64,000 nt of DNA, taken from an uncultured Massilia sp. (GTDB taxonomy: Bacteria; Pseudomonadota; Gammaproteobacteria; Burkholderiales; Burkholderiaceae_D). Location of the stretch: contig NZ_CAJYEB010000016.1 in assembly GCF_913773735.1 (NCBI RefSeq), positions 1-64,000 of the forward strand, read 5' to 3'. Under the pieces are notes generated by a model that was not told where the DNA came from, ran no database searches, and saw nothing but the letters and a program-made list of their open reading frames with translations. Position numbers and translations under genes: made by a program. Shown here in pieces: positions 26,859 to 40,255 of the stretch; positions within the stretch are counted from its first letter, which is position 1, and each line of letters opens with the position of its first letter.

Positions 26859-26991
26859 GGTGGACGGGTTCCCCGTCCACGCGGTGATACGCGCCGTCGG
26901 CGCCGTCGCGGCCGCAACCAATGGGAATGGCGACCCCGCGACGCCGCACGCGCGCGTTGAACGCGTGGACGGCGCAGCCGTCCACCCCACG
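26854..26991. repeat. Doublet-hairpin repeat, copy A (at the phoR stop)
   Basis: The left end GGGTAGGGTGGACGG supplies the phoR stop (TAG, 26856-26858). Two 9 bp hairpins flank a centre: GTGGACGGG pairing with CCCGTCCAC at 26860-26880, and GTGGACGGC pairing with GCCGTCCAC near 26965-26985. After the left hairpin both copies continue with a GCGGTGATACRCGCCG-type segment. The centre differs from the other copy (34138-34261). Confidence 0.85.
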
Positions 26992-27053
26992 ATCGGCTTG
27001 TGGCGGAATAACGGGTTACAATCGGTGCTTTGCCCGTATCCCCGACGCCCCGC

Positions 27054-27980
27054 ATGTCCCTGACCCGCCGCTCGACCCTGTCCTTCCTCGCCGCCTCCGC
27101 CCTGCTCGCCGGCTGCGGCTCCACCCCCACCCAGCCCGCGGCCCCGGTCGCGGCGGCCCCGGTTCCCGCCGTCCAGCCGCGCAAGGTCAGGATCGGCCTG
27201 GCCCTCGGCGGCGGCGCCGCGCGCGGCTTCGCCCACATCGGCGTGATCAAGGCGCTGGAAGCCCAGGGCATCCATCCCGACATCGTGGTCGGCACCAGCG
27301 CCGGTTCCGTCGTCGGCGCACTGTACGCGTCCGGCCACGACGGCTTCGCGCTGCAGAAGATCGCCATGGAGCTGGACGAAGCCACCATCTCCGACTGGGC
27401 CGTACCGTTCTTCGGCAAGTCGACCGGCGTGCTGAAGGGCGATGCGCTGCAGGCCTACGTCAACAAGGTGGTGCGCAACCAGCCGATGGAAAAGCTCAAG
27501 ATCCCGTTCGGCGCCGTGGCGACCGACCTCAAGACCGGCCAGCCGATCCTGTTCCGGCGCGGCAACACCGGCATGGCCGTGCGCGCCTCGTCGAGCGTGC
27601 CGGGCGTGTTCCAGCCCGTCAGCATCGGCGGCCGCACCTACGTCGACGGCGGCCTGGTGGCGCCGGTGCCGGTGCGCTTCGCCAAGGAGATGGGCGCGGA
27701 ATTCATCATCGCCGTCAATATCTCGAGCGCGACCGAGGCCCAGGCCATCGCCAGCAACGTCGACGTGCTGATGCAGACCTTCACCATCATGGGCCAGCGC
27801 CTGAACCAGTTCGAACTGAAGGACGCCGACGTCGTCATCACGCCGTCGCTGGGCGCCATGGGCAGCGCCGACTTCAACGGCCGCAACCTGGCCGTGCTGG
27901 CCGGCGAGCAGGCCGCGGCGGGCGTCATGGCCCAGCTCAAGGCCAAGCTCAAGGCCAAGCAGATGACGCCGGCGCCCTGA
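27054..27980 (+). CDS. Patatin-like phospholipase, lipoprotein (RssA-type)
   Basis: A 308-residue patatin-family lipid hydrolase. A short signal ends in a lipobox with Cys21 (LLAGC), so the protein is probably a lipoprotein, followed by an Ala/Pro-rich linker. The oxyanion motif GGGAARG is at about 49-55, the nucleophile Ser82 is in GTSAG, and the dyad aspartate is Asp198 in YVDGGLV, so the Ser-Asp dyad is complete. ATG at 27054 gives the signal directly. A TACAAT hexamer at 27017-27022 may be its -10 box. Substrate unknown. Confidence 0.88.
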   Translation: MSLTRRSTLSFLAASALLAGCGSTPTQPAAPVAAAPVPAVQPRKVRIGLALGGGAARGFAHIGVIKALEAQGIHPDIVVGTSAGSVVGALYASGHDGFALQKIAMELDEATISDWAVPFFGKSTGVLKGDALQAYVNKVVRNQPMEKLKIPFGAVATDLKTGQPILFRRGNTGMAVRASSSVPGVFQPVSIGGRTYVDGGLVAPVPVRFAKEMGAEFIIAVNISSATEAQAIASNVDVLMQTFTIMGQRLNQFELKDADVVITPSLGAMGSADFNGRNLAVLAGEQAAAGVMAQLKAKLKAKQMTPAP

Positions 27981-28023
27981 CGCCCGTTCCCCACGATCCT
28001 GTCCACCCTCAAGGAGTTACCCG

Positions 28024-28431
28024 ATGCAAACCAAACCCGTCCTGACCCTGGAAGACGTCAAGAAGATCGCCGCCGGCGCCGAAGCCGAGGCGATGGCCAA
28101 CGGCTGGAAGGTCGTGATCGCGATCTGCGACGACGGCGGCCACCCGCTGTGGCTGCAGCGCCTGGACGGCGCCGCGCCGATCTCCGCGCACATCGCCCCG
28201 CAGAAGGCCCGCACGGCCGCGCTGGGCTGCCGCGAATCGCGCGCGTACGAAGACCTGATCAACAACGGCCGCACCTCGTTCCTGAGCGCGCCGCAGCTGG
28301 AAGGCATGCTGGAGGGCGGCATCAACATCGTCGTCGATGGCCGCACCGTCGGCGCGATCGGCGTGTCGGGCGTGAAGTCGGCCGAGGATGCGCAGATCGC
28401 CCGGGCCGGCATCGCCGCGCTGGGCCTGTAA
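28024..28431 (+). CDS. GlcG/HbpS family protein
   Basis: A 135-residue protein of the GlcG/HbpS (DUF336) family, some members of which bind haem or corrinoids while others sit beside glycolate or diol metabolism genes. The family core is seen in VVIAICDDGGHPLWLQRLDGA (about 29-49), then QKARTA and a C-terminal GAIGVSGVKSAEDAQIA. There is no signal peptide, so it is cytoplasmic. A strong AAGGAG ribosome binding site precedes the ATG. Context does not reveal a substrate. Confidence 0.8.
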   Translation: MQTKPVLTLEDVKKIAAGAEAEAMANGWKVVIAICDDGGHPLWLQRLDGAAPISAHIAPQKARTAALGCRESRAYEDLINNGRTSFLSAPQLEGMLEGGINIVVDGRTVGAIGVSGVKSAEDAQIARAGIAALGL

Positions 28432-28508
28432 GGAGGGTTGTCCGGCCCGTCGGCCGGCACGCGCTATTTCTAGAGGGAATGGGGCAGGGTGAAATGACCG
28501 GAGGGCGA

Positions 28509-28537
28509 TTGCCGACCGGCGTAAATGGCGCTATAAT
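28509..28537 (+). promoter_or_regulatory. Sigma70-type promoter of carAB
   Basis: TTGCCG (28509-28514), a 17 base spacer, then a perfect TATAAT (28532-28537). Transcription would start near 28544, leaving an untranslated leader of about 140 bases before carA. Confidence 0.8.
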
Positions 28538-28663
28538 TCAGAGGTTTAGCCATCACTTATCTGCCGTAGCGATTACCCACCCATTCCTTCATCTAACGAC
28601 CTGTAGCACCGGGCGTATCCATCGCTCACATTCGTTCAGGCCGGTCTGACGTGGCGCAGCTAC

Positions 28664-28685
28664 GGCAACTTTATCGGGAGTTGCC
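28664..28685 (+). promoter_or_regulatory. Hairpin over the carA ribosome binding site
   Basis: GGCAACT (28664-28670) pairs with AGTTGCC (28679-28685) around an 8 base loop. The GGGAG ribosome binding site of carA (28676-28680) lies at the loop/stem edge, directly before the TTG start at 28687. The structure could limit translation initiation; whether it is regulated is not shown. Confidence 0.5.
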
Positions 28686-28686
28686 C

Positions 28687-29850
28687 TTGCCGCCATTTTT
28701 TTCTGGCCCAGCCGTTCCAGCCATCCTGGCCCTGGCAGACGGAACCATTTTCAAAGGATATGCGATCGGCGCCGCCGGTCATACCATCGGTGAAGTGGTC
28801 TTCAATACCGCCATCACCGGGTATCAGGAAATCCTTACCGACCCCAGCTACTCGCGTCAGATCGTCACGCTGACGTATCCGCACATCGGCAACCAGGGCG
28901 TGAACCCGGCCGACGTGGAGGCCACGAAGGTGCATGCCGCCGGCCTGATCATCCGCGACCTGCCGCTGCTGGCGTCGAATTTCCGCTCCACCCAATCGCT
29001 GTCGGACTACCTGAAGCAGGAAAACGTGGTCGCCATCGCCGGCATCGACACGCGCAAGCTGACCCGCATCCTGCGCGAGAAGGGCGCCCAGAACGGCGCC
29101 ATCCTGACCGGCACGCAGGGCGTCGAGCCGCTCGAGGCGCAGGCGCTGGAACTGGCGCGCTCGTTCCCGGGCCTGAACGGCATGGACCTGGCCAAGGTCG
29201 TGTCGGTCAAGGAACCGTACGTCTTCACCGAGACCGAATGGAAGCTGGGCGAAGGCTTCGGCAAGCAGGACAACCCGCAATACCACGTGGTCGCCTTCGA
29301 CTACGGCGTCAAGCGCAACATCCTGCGCATGCTGGCCGAGCGCGGCTGCAAGATCACCGTGCTGCCGGCGCAGGCCACCGCGGCCGAGGCGCTGGCACTG
29401 AACCCGGACGGCATCTTCCTGGCCAACGGCCCCGGCGACCCGGCCGCCTGCGACTACGCGGTGCAGGCGACGAAGGACGTCATCGAGACCGGCATCCCGA
29501 CCTTCGGCATCTGCCTCGGCCACCAGATCATGGCGCTGGCCTCGGGCGCGAAGACCGTCAAGATGAAGTTCGGCCACCACGGCGCCAACCACCCGGTGCA
29601 GGACCTGGACAGCAGGAAGGTCCTGATCACCTCGCAGAACCACGGCTTCGCGGTCGACCAGGATACGCTGCCGGACAACTGCCGCGTGACCCACGTCTCG
29701 CTGTTCGACGGTTCGCTGCAGGGCTTCGAGCGCACGGACAAGCCGGCGTTCTGCTTCCAGGGCCACCCGGAAGCGTCGCCGGGCCCGACCGACGTCGCCT
29801 ACCTGTTCGACCGCTTCATCGGCCTGATGAGCAACGCCAAAGCCAAGTGA
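28687..29850 (+). CDS. carA: Carbamoyl-phosphate synthase small subunit
   Basis: A 387-residue glutaminase subunit that supplies ammonia to CarB for carbamoyl phosphate, used in pyrimidine and arginine synthesis. The N-terminal half has [10 protein letters not shown] and [11 protein letters not shown]. The class I amidotransferase domain has nucleophile Cys276 in GICLGHQ and the HPEASPGP motif with the catalytic His. The start is set at TTG 28687: the family sequence begins PPFFSG there and GGGAG lies 6 bases upstream. An in-frame GTG at 28651 and TTG at 28681 are less well placed. carB follows after 12 bases. Confidence 0.92.
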   Translation: MPPFFSGPAVPAILALADGTIFKGYAIGAAGHTIGEVVFNTAITGYQEILTDPSYSRQIVTLTYPHIGNQGVNPADVEATKVHAAGLIIRDLPLLASNFRSTQSLSDYLKQENVVAIAGIDTRKLTRILREKGAQNGAILTGTQGVEPLEAQALELARSFPGLNGMDLAKVVSVKEPYVFTETEWKLGEGFGKQDNPQYHVVAFDYGVKRNILRMLAERGCKITVLPAQATAAEALALNPDGIFLANGPGDPAACDYAVQATKDVIETGIPTFGICLGHQIMALASGAKTVKMKFGHHGANHPVQDLDSRKVLITSQNHGFAVDQDTLPDNCRVTHVSLFDGSLQGFERTDKPAFCFQGHPEASPGPTDVAYLFDRFIGLMSNAKAK

Positions 29851-29862
29851 GAGAAGACATAC

Positions 29863-33093
<3,231 letters not shown>

Positions 33094-33114
33094 GGTTCGA
33101 AGCAGTACCCTGAA

Positions 33115-33168
33115 CCACAGAGTTCGCGCGACTTCGGTCGTGCGGCTCTGTGGTTTTCACTTTTTTTG
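33115..33168 (+). terminator. Rho-independent terminator of carAB
   Basis: CCACAGAG (33115-33122) pairs with CTCTGTGG (33146-33153), with an inner partly paired CGCGAC/GTCGTG stem closed by a TTCG loop, followed by TTTTCACTTTTTTT. It separates carB from greA. Confidence 0.9.
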
Positions 33169-33207
33169 TCGTGCACGCCGTATTGCACTTGAATAGAGCA
33201 GAGACCT

Positions 33208-33681
33208 ATGAACACTCCTTTGACCCGACATGGCGCCGAACTCCTGAAGGCCGAGCTGCACCAGCTCAAGACCCAGGAACGCCGCAAGGTGATCGATGCC
33301 ATCGCTGAAGCGCGTTCGCACGGCGACCTGTCCGAAAATGCCGAATACGATGCCGCCAAGGAGCGCCAGGCCTTCGTCGAAGGCCGCATCGCCGAGCTGG
33401 AAGCCAAGCTGTCGACCGCCCAGATCATCGATCCGTCGATGGTCGATGCCGAAGGCCGCATCGTGTTCGGCGCCACCGTCGACCTGGAAGACCTGGAAAC
33501 CGGCAACAAGGTGACCTACCAGATCGTCGGCGAGGACGAGGCCGACCTGAAGCAGCTGAAGATCTCGATCACCTCGCCGATCGCCCGCGCCCTGATCGGC
33601 AAGTACGCCGGCGACGTGGTCGACGTCAAGGCGCCGTCGGGCGTGCGCGAATACGAGATCTTCGACGTCCGTTACATCTGA
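33208..33681 (+). CDS. greA: Transcription elongation factor GreA
   Basis: A 157-residue factor that enters the RNA polymerase secondary channel and triggers cleavage of backtracked RNA. The N-terminal coiled coil carries the tip acidic residues in DLSENAEYDAAKE (about 41-53), the GreA signature. The C-terminal FKBP-like domain includes YQIVGEDEAD and SPIARALIGK. Typical length. Following carB is a common order in betaproteobacteria. Confidence 0.95.
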   Translation: MNTPLTRHGAELLKAELHQLKTQERRKVIDAIAEARSHGDLSENAEYDAAKERQAFVEGRIAELEAKLSTAQIIDPSMVDAEGRIVFGATVDLEDLETGNKVTYQIVGEDEADLKQLKISITSPIARALIGKYAGDVVDVKAPSGVREYEIFDVRYI

Positions 33682-33694
33682 CGCGGCGGCGCGC

Positions 33695-34141
33695 GTGAAG
33701 TTCGTCGCCAATGCGCGCCTGCTGCTGGCCGCCCTGTGGGCCGGCAGCGTCTGGGGCGTGAGCTACCTGGCCGCGCCGAGCGCCTTCGCCGTGCTCGACA
33801 GCACGCTGGCCGGCAGCGTGGTCGGCACCATGCTCACGCGCGAAGCCTGGCTGTCGCTGGCGCTGGCCGTCCTCTTGATCGGCCTGGTGCTGAAGTCGGC
33901 CGACCTGGACAGCGGCCGCAAGCGCTGGCTGCTGTGGTGCGTGGCCGGGATGCTGGCCTGCAGCATGATCGTCTACCTGGGCCTGCAGCCGGTGATGGCC
34001 GCGATCCGCGCGGCGGCCGGGCCGAACGGCGTGCGGGCGTCGCCGCAGTGGGGGACGTTCGCCGCGCTGCATGGGGTGTCGCAGCTGTGCTACCTGGTCG
34101 AGAGCGTGCTGGGAGCGATCCTGGTGGTGAAATCCCGGTAG
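33695..34141 (+). CDS. DUF4149 family membrane protein
   Basis: A 148-residue inner-membrane protein with four hydrophobic segments (about residues 8-28, 38-62, 76-98 and 124-144). It belongs to the DUF4149 family, found in many betaproteobacteria between greA and yhbY; function unknown. It begins with GTG 13 bases after the greA stop. Its TAG stop (34139-34141) is formed by the first bases of a repeat element, as for phoR, so the native C-terminus may once have been different. Confidence 0.75.
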   Translation: MKFVANARLLLAALWAGSVWGVSYLAAPSAFAVLDSTLAGSVVGTMLTREAWLSLALAVLLIGLVLKSADLDSGRKRWLLWCVAGMLACSMIVYLGLQPVMAAIRAAAGPNGVRASPQWGTFAALHGVSQLCYLVESVLGAILVVKSR

Positions 34142-34261
34142 GGTGGACGGCTTGCCGTCCACGCGGTGATACACGCCGCCCGATCTGCCGGGCACGCGAG
34201 CGGCGCCGGGGTGATGCATGCGCCACTTGGACGCGTGGACGGGGAACCCGTCCACCCTACG
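34138..34261. repeat. Doublet-hairpin repeat, copy B (at the DUF4149 stop)
   Basis: Begins GGTAGGGTGGACGG and supplies the upstream stop codon, exactly as copy A does at phoR. Left hairpin: GTGGACGGC pairs with GCCGTCCAC around a 2 base loop. Right hairpin: GTGGACGGG pairs with CCCGTCCAC around a 3 base loop. The element closes with CCACCCTACG, the inverse of its left end. Confidence 0.85.
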
Positions 34262-34285
34262 TCGATCGAACGGCCTGCGCATGCG

Positions 34286-34320
34286 AAAAAAACCGGGGCA
34301 TCGGCCCCGGTTAATTTTTT
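34286..34320. terminator. Bidirectional terminator between DUF4149 and yhbY
   Basis: CCGGGGC pairs with GCCCCGG around an ATCG loop, with A residues on the left and a T-rich run on the right, so it can end both the + strand DUF4149 and the - strand yhbY transcripts. Confidence 0.88.
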
Positions 34321-34332
34321 GAACACCGCGGC

Positions 34333-34800
34333 TTATTTCAGCGCGGTCTTCTTGCTGCTGGTCTGGCGCGCCTTGGCGCGCTTGATGTTGCCGCCCTGGG
34401 TCACGCGCTCATTACCTTTGAGCAAGACCTTGGTGACGGTCGGTTTCTTGGTGCCACTCGGGCTGGGCTTGACGATGGTGACTTCGCGCAGGCCCTTGCC
34501 GGTCTTGGCGGTACGTTCCTTTGCCTCGTCCTTCTTGGGGCGGTACAGCACGAGCAGCTTGCCGATGTGCTGCACGGGCGCGGCGTCGAGGTCGGCGCAG
34601 ATCTGCTCGTACATGGCGATGCGCGCTTCGCGGTCGTCGCCGAACACGCGGACCTTGATCAGGCCGTGCGCGTCCAGGCTGGACGAGATTTCTTTCAGGA
34701 CGGCCTCGGTCAGGCCGGCTTCGCCGATCATGACGACGGGATTGAGTCCGTGGGCTTCCGCGCGCAAGGCGGAACGCTCGGCCGGGGTGAGTTTGATCAT
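34333..34800 (-). CDS. yhbY: CRS1-YhbY domain RNA-binding protein
   Basis: A 155-residue protein. Residues 1-97 form the CRM (YhbY) domain, with LTPAERSALRAEAHGLNPVV, GEAGLTEAVLKEI and the LVLYRP strand; YhbY binds pre-50S ribosomal particles. The remaining 58 residues are a basic Lys/Thr/Ser-rich tail, longer than in E. coli YhbY (about 97 residues in all). It is divergent from rlmE with 46 AT-rich bases between them, a classic pairing. Confidence 0.9.
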   Translation of the reverse strand: MIKLTPAERSALRAEAHGLNPVVMIGEAGLTEAVLKEISSSLDAHGLIKVRVFGDDREARIAMYEQICADLDAAPVQHIGKLLVLYRPKKDEAKERTAKTGKGLREVTIVKPSPSGTKKPTVTKVLLKGNERVTQGGNIKRAKARQTSSKKTALK

Positions 34801-34846
34801 AATAATATTTTTTTGCGATACCTATTAAAAGCAGTATTTTACGCGA

Positions 34847-35494
34847 ATGGCCAAGAATAAATTCAACAAAAACTGGGTGCACGACCACATTAACGACCCC
34901 TATGTCAAATTGGCACAGAAAGAGGGTTACCGGGCGCGTGCTGCCTACAAGCTGAAAGAGATCGACGAGGCCGAAAAGCTGATCAAGCCGGGCCAGGTCA
35001 TCGTCGACCTCGGCTGCACCCCGGGCAGCTGGGGCCAGTACACGCGGCGCAAGCTGGCCGGGGGCGACGAGGGCGGCATCAAGGGCACGATGATCGGCCT
35101 GGACATCCTGCCGATGGAGCCGATCGCCGACATGCACTACATCCAGGGCGATTTCCGCGAACAGGAAGTGCTGGACCGGCTGGCCGCCGTGCTGGAAGGC
35201 CGGATGGCCGACCTGGTGTTGTCCGACATGGCGCCGAACCTGTCCGGCATCTCGCATGCGGACGCGGCGCGCATGGAAGACCTGATCGACCTGGCGATTG
35301 AGTTTTCGCAAATGCACCTTAAACCGGGCGGCGCACTGTTGGTTAAATGCTTCAAGGACATGGGTTTCACGCAGATCCTGGAAAAGTTCCGCACCGAGTT
35401 CAAGACGGTCAAGCAGATCAAGCCCAAGGCCAGCCGCGACAAATCCTCGGAAATCTTCCTGCTGGGACGCGGTCTGAAGCATCCGGCGGCCTGA
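34847..35494 (+). CDS. rlmE: 23S rRNA 2'-O-methyltransferase RlmE
   Basis: A 215-residue SAM-dependent methyltransferase (FtsJ/RrmJ family) that methylates U2552 of 23S rRNA. The SAM motif is [13 protein letters not shown] (about residues 52-64); the K-D-K-E tetrad is represented by an early Lys ([10 protein letters not shown]), Asp in SDMAPNLSG, Lys in LLVKCF and a late Glu (SSEIFLL). Full length. The stop lies in a GC hairpin (35483-35507). Confidence 0.93.
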   Translation: MAKNKFNKNWVHDHINDPYVKLAQKEGYRARAAYKLKEIDEAEKLIKPGQVIVDLGCTPGSWGQYTRRKLAGGDEGGIKGTMIGLDILPMEPIADMHYIQGDFREQEVLDRLAAVLEGRMADLVLSDMAPNLSGISHADAARMEDLIDLAIEFSQMHLKPGGALLVKCFKDMGFTQILEKFRTEFKTVKQIKPKASRDKSSEIFLLGRGLKHPAA

Positions 35495-35507
35495 AATTTG
35501 CCGCCGG
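35483..35507 (+). terminator. GC hairpin at the rlmE stop
   Basis: CCGGCGGC (35483-35490) pairs perfectly with GCCGCCGG (35500-35507) around a 9 base AT-rich loop that contains the rlmE stop. No T-run, so it may only slow or attenuate read-through into ftsH. Confidence 0.4.
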
Positions 35508-35751
35508 CAGCGATTCCGCCCTTGATATTTGCGCCTGGAACCGCACATGCGCGAAGAACGGTGGGTTTCGTGCCACGATGGACAAGGATCGCGGCGCGCG
35601 GCACGCACGGGCCGGGATAAAAACCGTTATAGTGTCGTATAGGCACTAAAAGATGCCGAGCGGGCGCGCGTGCGTCGTATTGTCCGCCGATTGCGGGTAA
35701 AATCCGCCTTTGAAAATATGGGAAAGATGCGTCCGCATCAGAGGAGTCTTC

Positions 35752-37635
<1,884 letters not shown>

Positions 37636-37670
37636 TCGCCGCGGCACGAGCCCGGACGGGCTCCCCGAAA

Positions 37671-37703
37671 GACACCCAGGATTCGCTTCCGGGTGTCTTT
37701 TTT
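37671..37703 (+). terminator. Rho-independent terminator of ftsH
   Basis: GACACCC (37671-37677) pairs with GGGTGTC (37691-37697) and is followed by a run of T residues. It lies 35 bases past the ftsH stop and 25 bases before folP. Confidence 0.88.
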
Positions 37704-37728
37704 ATTTCCCTCTTCTTGCTTGTTCACT

Positions 37729-38580
37729 ATGCGCCAGTATCTTCAATGCGGCCGCTTCGGCTACGATCTCGCCCGCCGGCCGCTCGTCATGGGCATCCTC
37801 AACGTCACCCCGGATTCCTTCTCGGACGGCGGCCGCTACCAGACGCTCGAGTTCGCCGTGGAGCGAGCCGAGCGGATGATCCGCGACGGCGTCGACATCA
37901 TCGACATCGGGGGCGAATCGACGCGTCCCGGTTCGCCGGCGGTGCCGGTGCACGAGGAACTGGCGCGCGTGATGCCGGCGATCTACGCGCTGCGCGAACT
38001 GGGCGTGCCGCTGTCGATCGACACGTGCAAGCCGGAGGTGATGCGCGAGGCCGTCATCGCGGGCGCCGACATGATCAACGACATCAACGGTTTCCGCGCG
38101 CCCGGCGCGATCGAGGCGGTGGCCGATGCCGACTGCGGCCTGTGCGTGATGCACATGCAGGGCACGCCGCAGGACATGCAGGCCAGCCCGCAGTACGACG
38201 ATGTGGTGGACGAGGTGATCGCCTTCCTGCGCGAGCGCGTCGCGGCGCTCGCGGCGGCGGGCATCGCACGCGAGCGCATCACGATTGACCCGGGATTTGG
38301 ATTCGGCAAGACAGTCGAGCATAATGTCGCTTTGTTTCGCAACATGGAGCGCATGCGACGGGAACTCGGCCTGCCCGTACTGGCCGGCGTGTCGCGCAAG
38401 TCCATGATCGGCGCCCTGACCGGGCGCAGCGTCGAAGGACGCCTGGCTGGCAGCGTGGGCGGTGCCCTCGCTGCGCTGGCGCAGGGAGCGCGGATCGTGC
38501 GGGTCCATGATGTCGCGGAGACGGTGGATGCGCTGAAGGTCTGGGAGGCGCTGGCGCCTGGTGTCGCGACGAATACTTGA
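37729..38580 (+). CDS. folP: Dihydropteroate synthase
   Basis: A 283-residue TIM-barrel enzyme that joins p-aminobenzoate and dihydropterin pyrophosphate in folate synthesis; it is the sulfonamide target. MGILNVTPDSFSDGG (about residues 22-36), DIGGESTRPG (about 62-71) and the DPGFGFGKT loop are the pterin and pABA site signatures; VSRKSMIG is also present. The start at 37729 is preferred because the longer frame would begin inside the ftsH terminator. glmM follows after 12 bases. Confidence 0.94.
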   Translation: MRQYLQCGRFGYDLARRPLVMGILNVTPDSFSDGGRYQTLEFAVERAERMIRDGVDIIDIGGESTRPGSPAVPVHEELARVMPAIYALRELGVPLSIDTCKPEVMREAVIAGADMINDINGFRAPGAIEAVADADCGLCVMHMQGTPQDMQASPQYDDVVDEVIAFLRERVAALAAAGIARERITIDPGFGFGKTVEHNVALFRNMERMRRELGLPVLAGVSRKSMIGALTGRSVEGRLAGSVGGALAALAQGARIVRVHDVAETVDALKVWEALAPGVATNT

Positions 38581-38592
38581 AAGGCAGAACGA

Positions 38593-39933
38593 ATGGCACG
38601 TAAATATTTCGGCACGGACGGCGTCCGCGGCCTGGTGGGCGAAGCCCCGATCACTCCCGATTTCGTCATGCGCCTGGGCTATGCGGCCGGCAAGGTGCTG
38701 GCCAGGGGCAGCACCGGCACGGGTGGACGCCCGGTGGTCCTGATCGGCAAGGACACCCGCATTTCCGGCTACATGCTGGAAGCCGCATTGGAGGCGGGCT
38801 TCTCGGCCGCCGGCGTGGACGTGATGCTGGCCGGCCCGATGCCGACCCCGGCGATCGCCTACCTGACGCGCGCGCTGCGCCTGCAGGCGGGCGTCGTCAT
38901 CTCGGCGTCGCATAACCCGTTCCAGGACAACGGCATCAAGTTCTTCTCCGAGCACGGCACCAAGCTGCCGGACGCCGTCGAGAGCGAGATCGAGGAAGCC
39001 GTGGACCAGCCGATGGGTTGCGTGCCTTCCGACAAGCTGGGCCGCGCGACCCGCCTGCGCGACGCCCAGGGCCGCTACATCGAATTCTGCAAGAGCACCT
39101 TCCCGAACGAACTGGACCTGCGCGGCCTGAAGATCGTCGTCGACTGCGCCCACGGCGCCGCCTACAACATCGCGCCGCCCGTGTTCCACGAACTGGGCGC
39201 CGAAGTCATCGAACTGGGCACCAAGCCGGACGGCTTCAACATCAACGCCGGCGTCGGCGCCACCGCGCCGCAGGCGATGGCGCGCGCCGTGGTCGAGCAC
39301 AAGGCCGACCTCGGCATCGCGCTGGACGGCGACGCCGACCGCCTGATCATGTGCGACGCGAATGGCCGCCTGTACAATGGCGACGAACTGCTGTACGTGA
39401 TGGTGCGCGCGCGCCTGGCGACCGGCCCGGTCGACGGCGCGGTCGGCACCCTGATGACGAACATGGCGCTGGAGGTGGCGCTCAAGGACCTGGGCGTGGG
39501 CTTCGCGCGCGCCAAGGTCGGCGACCGCTACGTGCTGGAAATGATGCAGGAGCGCGGCTGGCTGCTGGGCGGCGAAGGTTCCGGCCACCTGCTGGCGCTG
39601 GACAAGCACACGACCGGCGACGGCATCGTCTCGGCCCTGCAGGTGCTGACGGCGCTCAAGCGCAGCGACCGCAGCCTGGCCGACTGCTGCAGCGAACTGA
39701 AGTTGTTCCCGCAGACCCTGATCAACGTGCGCGTGCAGCCGGGCTTCGACTGGACGAAGAACGCCGCCGTGGTCGGCGAGAAGGAAGCCGTCGAGCGCGA
39801 ACTGGGCGATGACGGCCGCGTACTGATCCGCCCGTCCGGCACAGAGCCGCTGGTGCGCGTGATGGTCGAGGCGCGCCACGCCGAGCTGGCCGAGTCGATG
39901 GCCAGGCGCATCGCCGCCCGCTTCGAGGCCTGA
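38593..39933 (+). CDS. glmM: Phosphoglucosamine mutase
   Basis: A 446-residue enzyme that converts glucosamine-6-phosphate to glucosamine-1-phosphate on the way to UDP-GlcNAc, needed for peptidoglycan, LPS and the polysaccharide locus downstream. The N-terminal FGTDGVRG, catalytic phosphoserine Ser106 in SASHNP, the metal loop DGDADR (about 245-250), GEGSGH and the C-terminal [12 protein letters not shown] phosphate-binding loop are all present. Probably co-transcribed with folP. Confidence 0.95.
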   Translation: MARKYFGTDGVRGLVGEAPITPDFVMRLGYAAGKVLARGSTGTGGRPVVLIGKDTRISGYMLEAALEAGFSAAGVDVMLAGPMPTPAIAYLTRALRLQAGVVISASHNPFQDNGIKFFSEHGTKLPDAVESEIEEAVDQPMGCVPSDKLGRATRLRDAQGRYIEFCKSTFPNELDLRGLKIVVDCAHGAAYNIAPPVFHELGAEVIELGTKPDGFNINAGVGATAPQAMARAVVEHKADLGIALDGDADRLIMCDANGRLYNGDELLYVMVRARLATGPVDGAVGTLMTNMALEVALKDLGVGFARAKVGDRYVLEMMQERGWLLGGEGSGHLLALDKHTTGDGIVSALQVLTALKRSDRSLADCCSELKLFPQTLINVRVQPGFDWTKNAAVVGEKEAVERELGDDGRVLIRPSGTEPLVRVMVEARHAELAESMARRIAARFEA

Positions 39934-39953
39934 ACGGGGCACGCCGGGCTTCA

Positions 39954-39982
39954 TTGACGCTATGTGCCGGGCGGGGTATGAT
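39954..39982 (+). promoter_or_regulatory. Promoter of the tRNA-Pro gene
   Basis: TTGACG (39954-39959), a 17 base spacer, then TATGAT (39977-39982); the predicted start is within a few bases of the mature tRNA 5' end at 39992. Confidence 0.8.
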
Positions 39983-39991
39983 CCCCGCAAT

Positions 39992-40068
39992 CGGAGTGTA
40001 GCGCAGCCCGGTAGCGCACCTGCTTTGGGAGCAGGGGGTCCAAGGTTCGAATCCTTGTACTCCGACCA
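39992..40068 (+). tRNA. tRNA-Pro (anticodon TGG)
   Basis: A 77-base cloverleaf with encoded CCA. The acceptor CGGAGTG pairs with TACTCCG (one G-T), the anticodon stem-loop is CCTGC TTTGGGA GCAGG with TGG, and the T-loop is TTCGAAT. It reads CCA/CCN proline codons. Confidence 0.95.
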
Positions 40069-40079
40069 TCGTTTCGAGG

Positions 40080-40106
40080 ACGGGCTGTCGATGACGGCCC
40101 GTTTTC
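40080..40106 (+). terminator. Terminator after tRNA-Pro
   Basis: ACGGGC (40080-40085) pairs with GCCCGT (40097-40102) and is followed by TTTTC. It sits 12 bases after the tRNA and before tRNA-Arg. Confidence 0.65.
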
Positions 40107-40152
40107 ATGTCGAGAAGCCGTCCTGGCGCCTGCCGGGACCGGATCCTTCGCA

Positions 40153-40229
<77 letters not shown>

Positions 40230-40255
40230 TTCGTCATGGCCATTCAATCCAGAAG

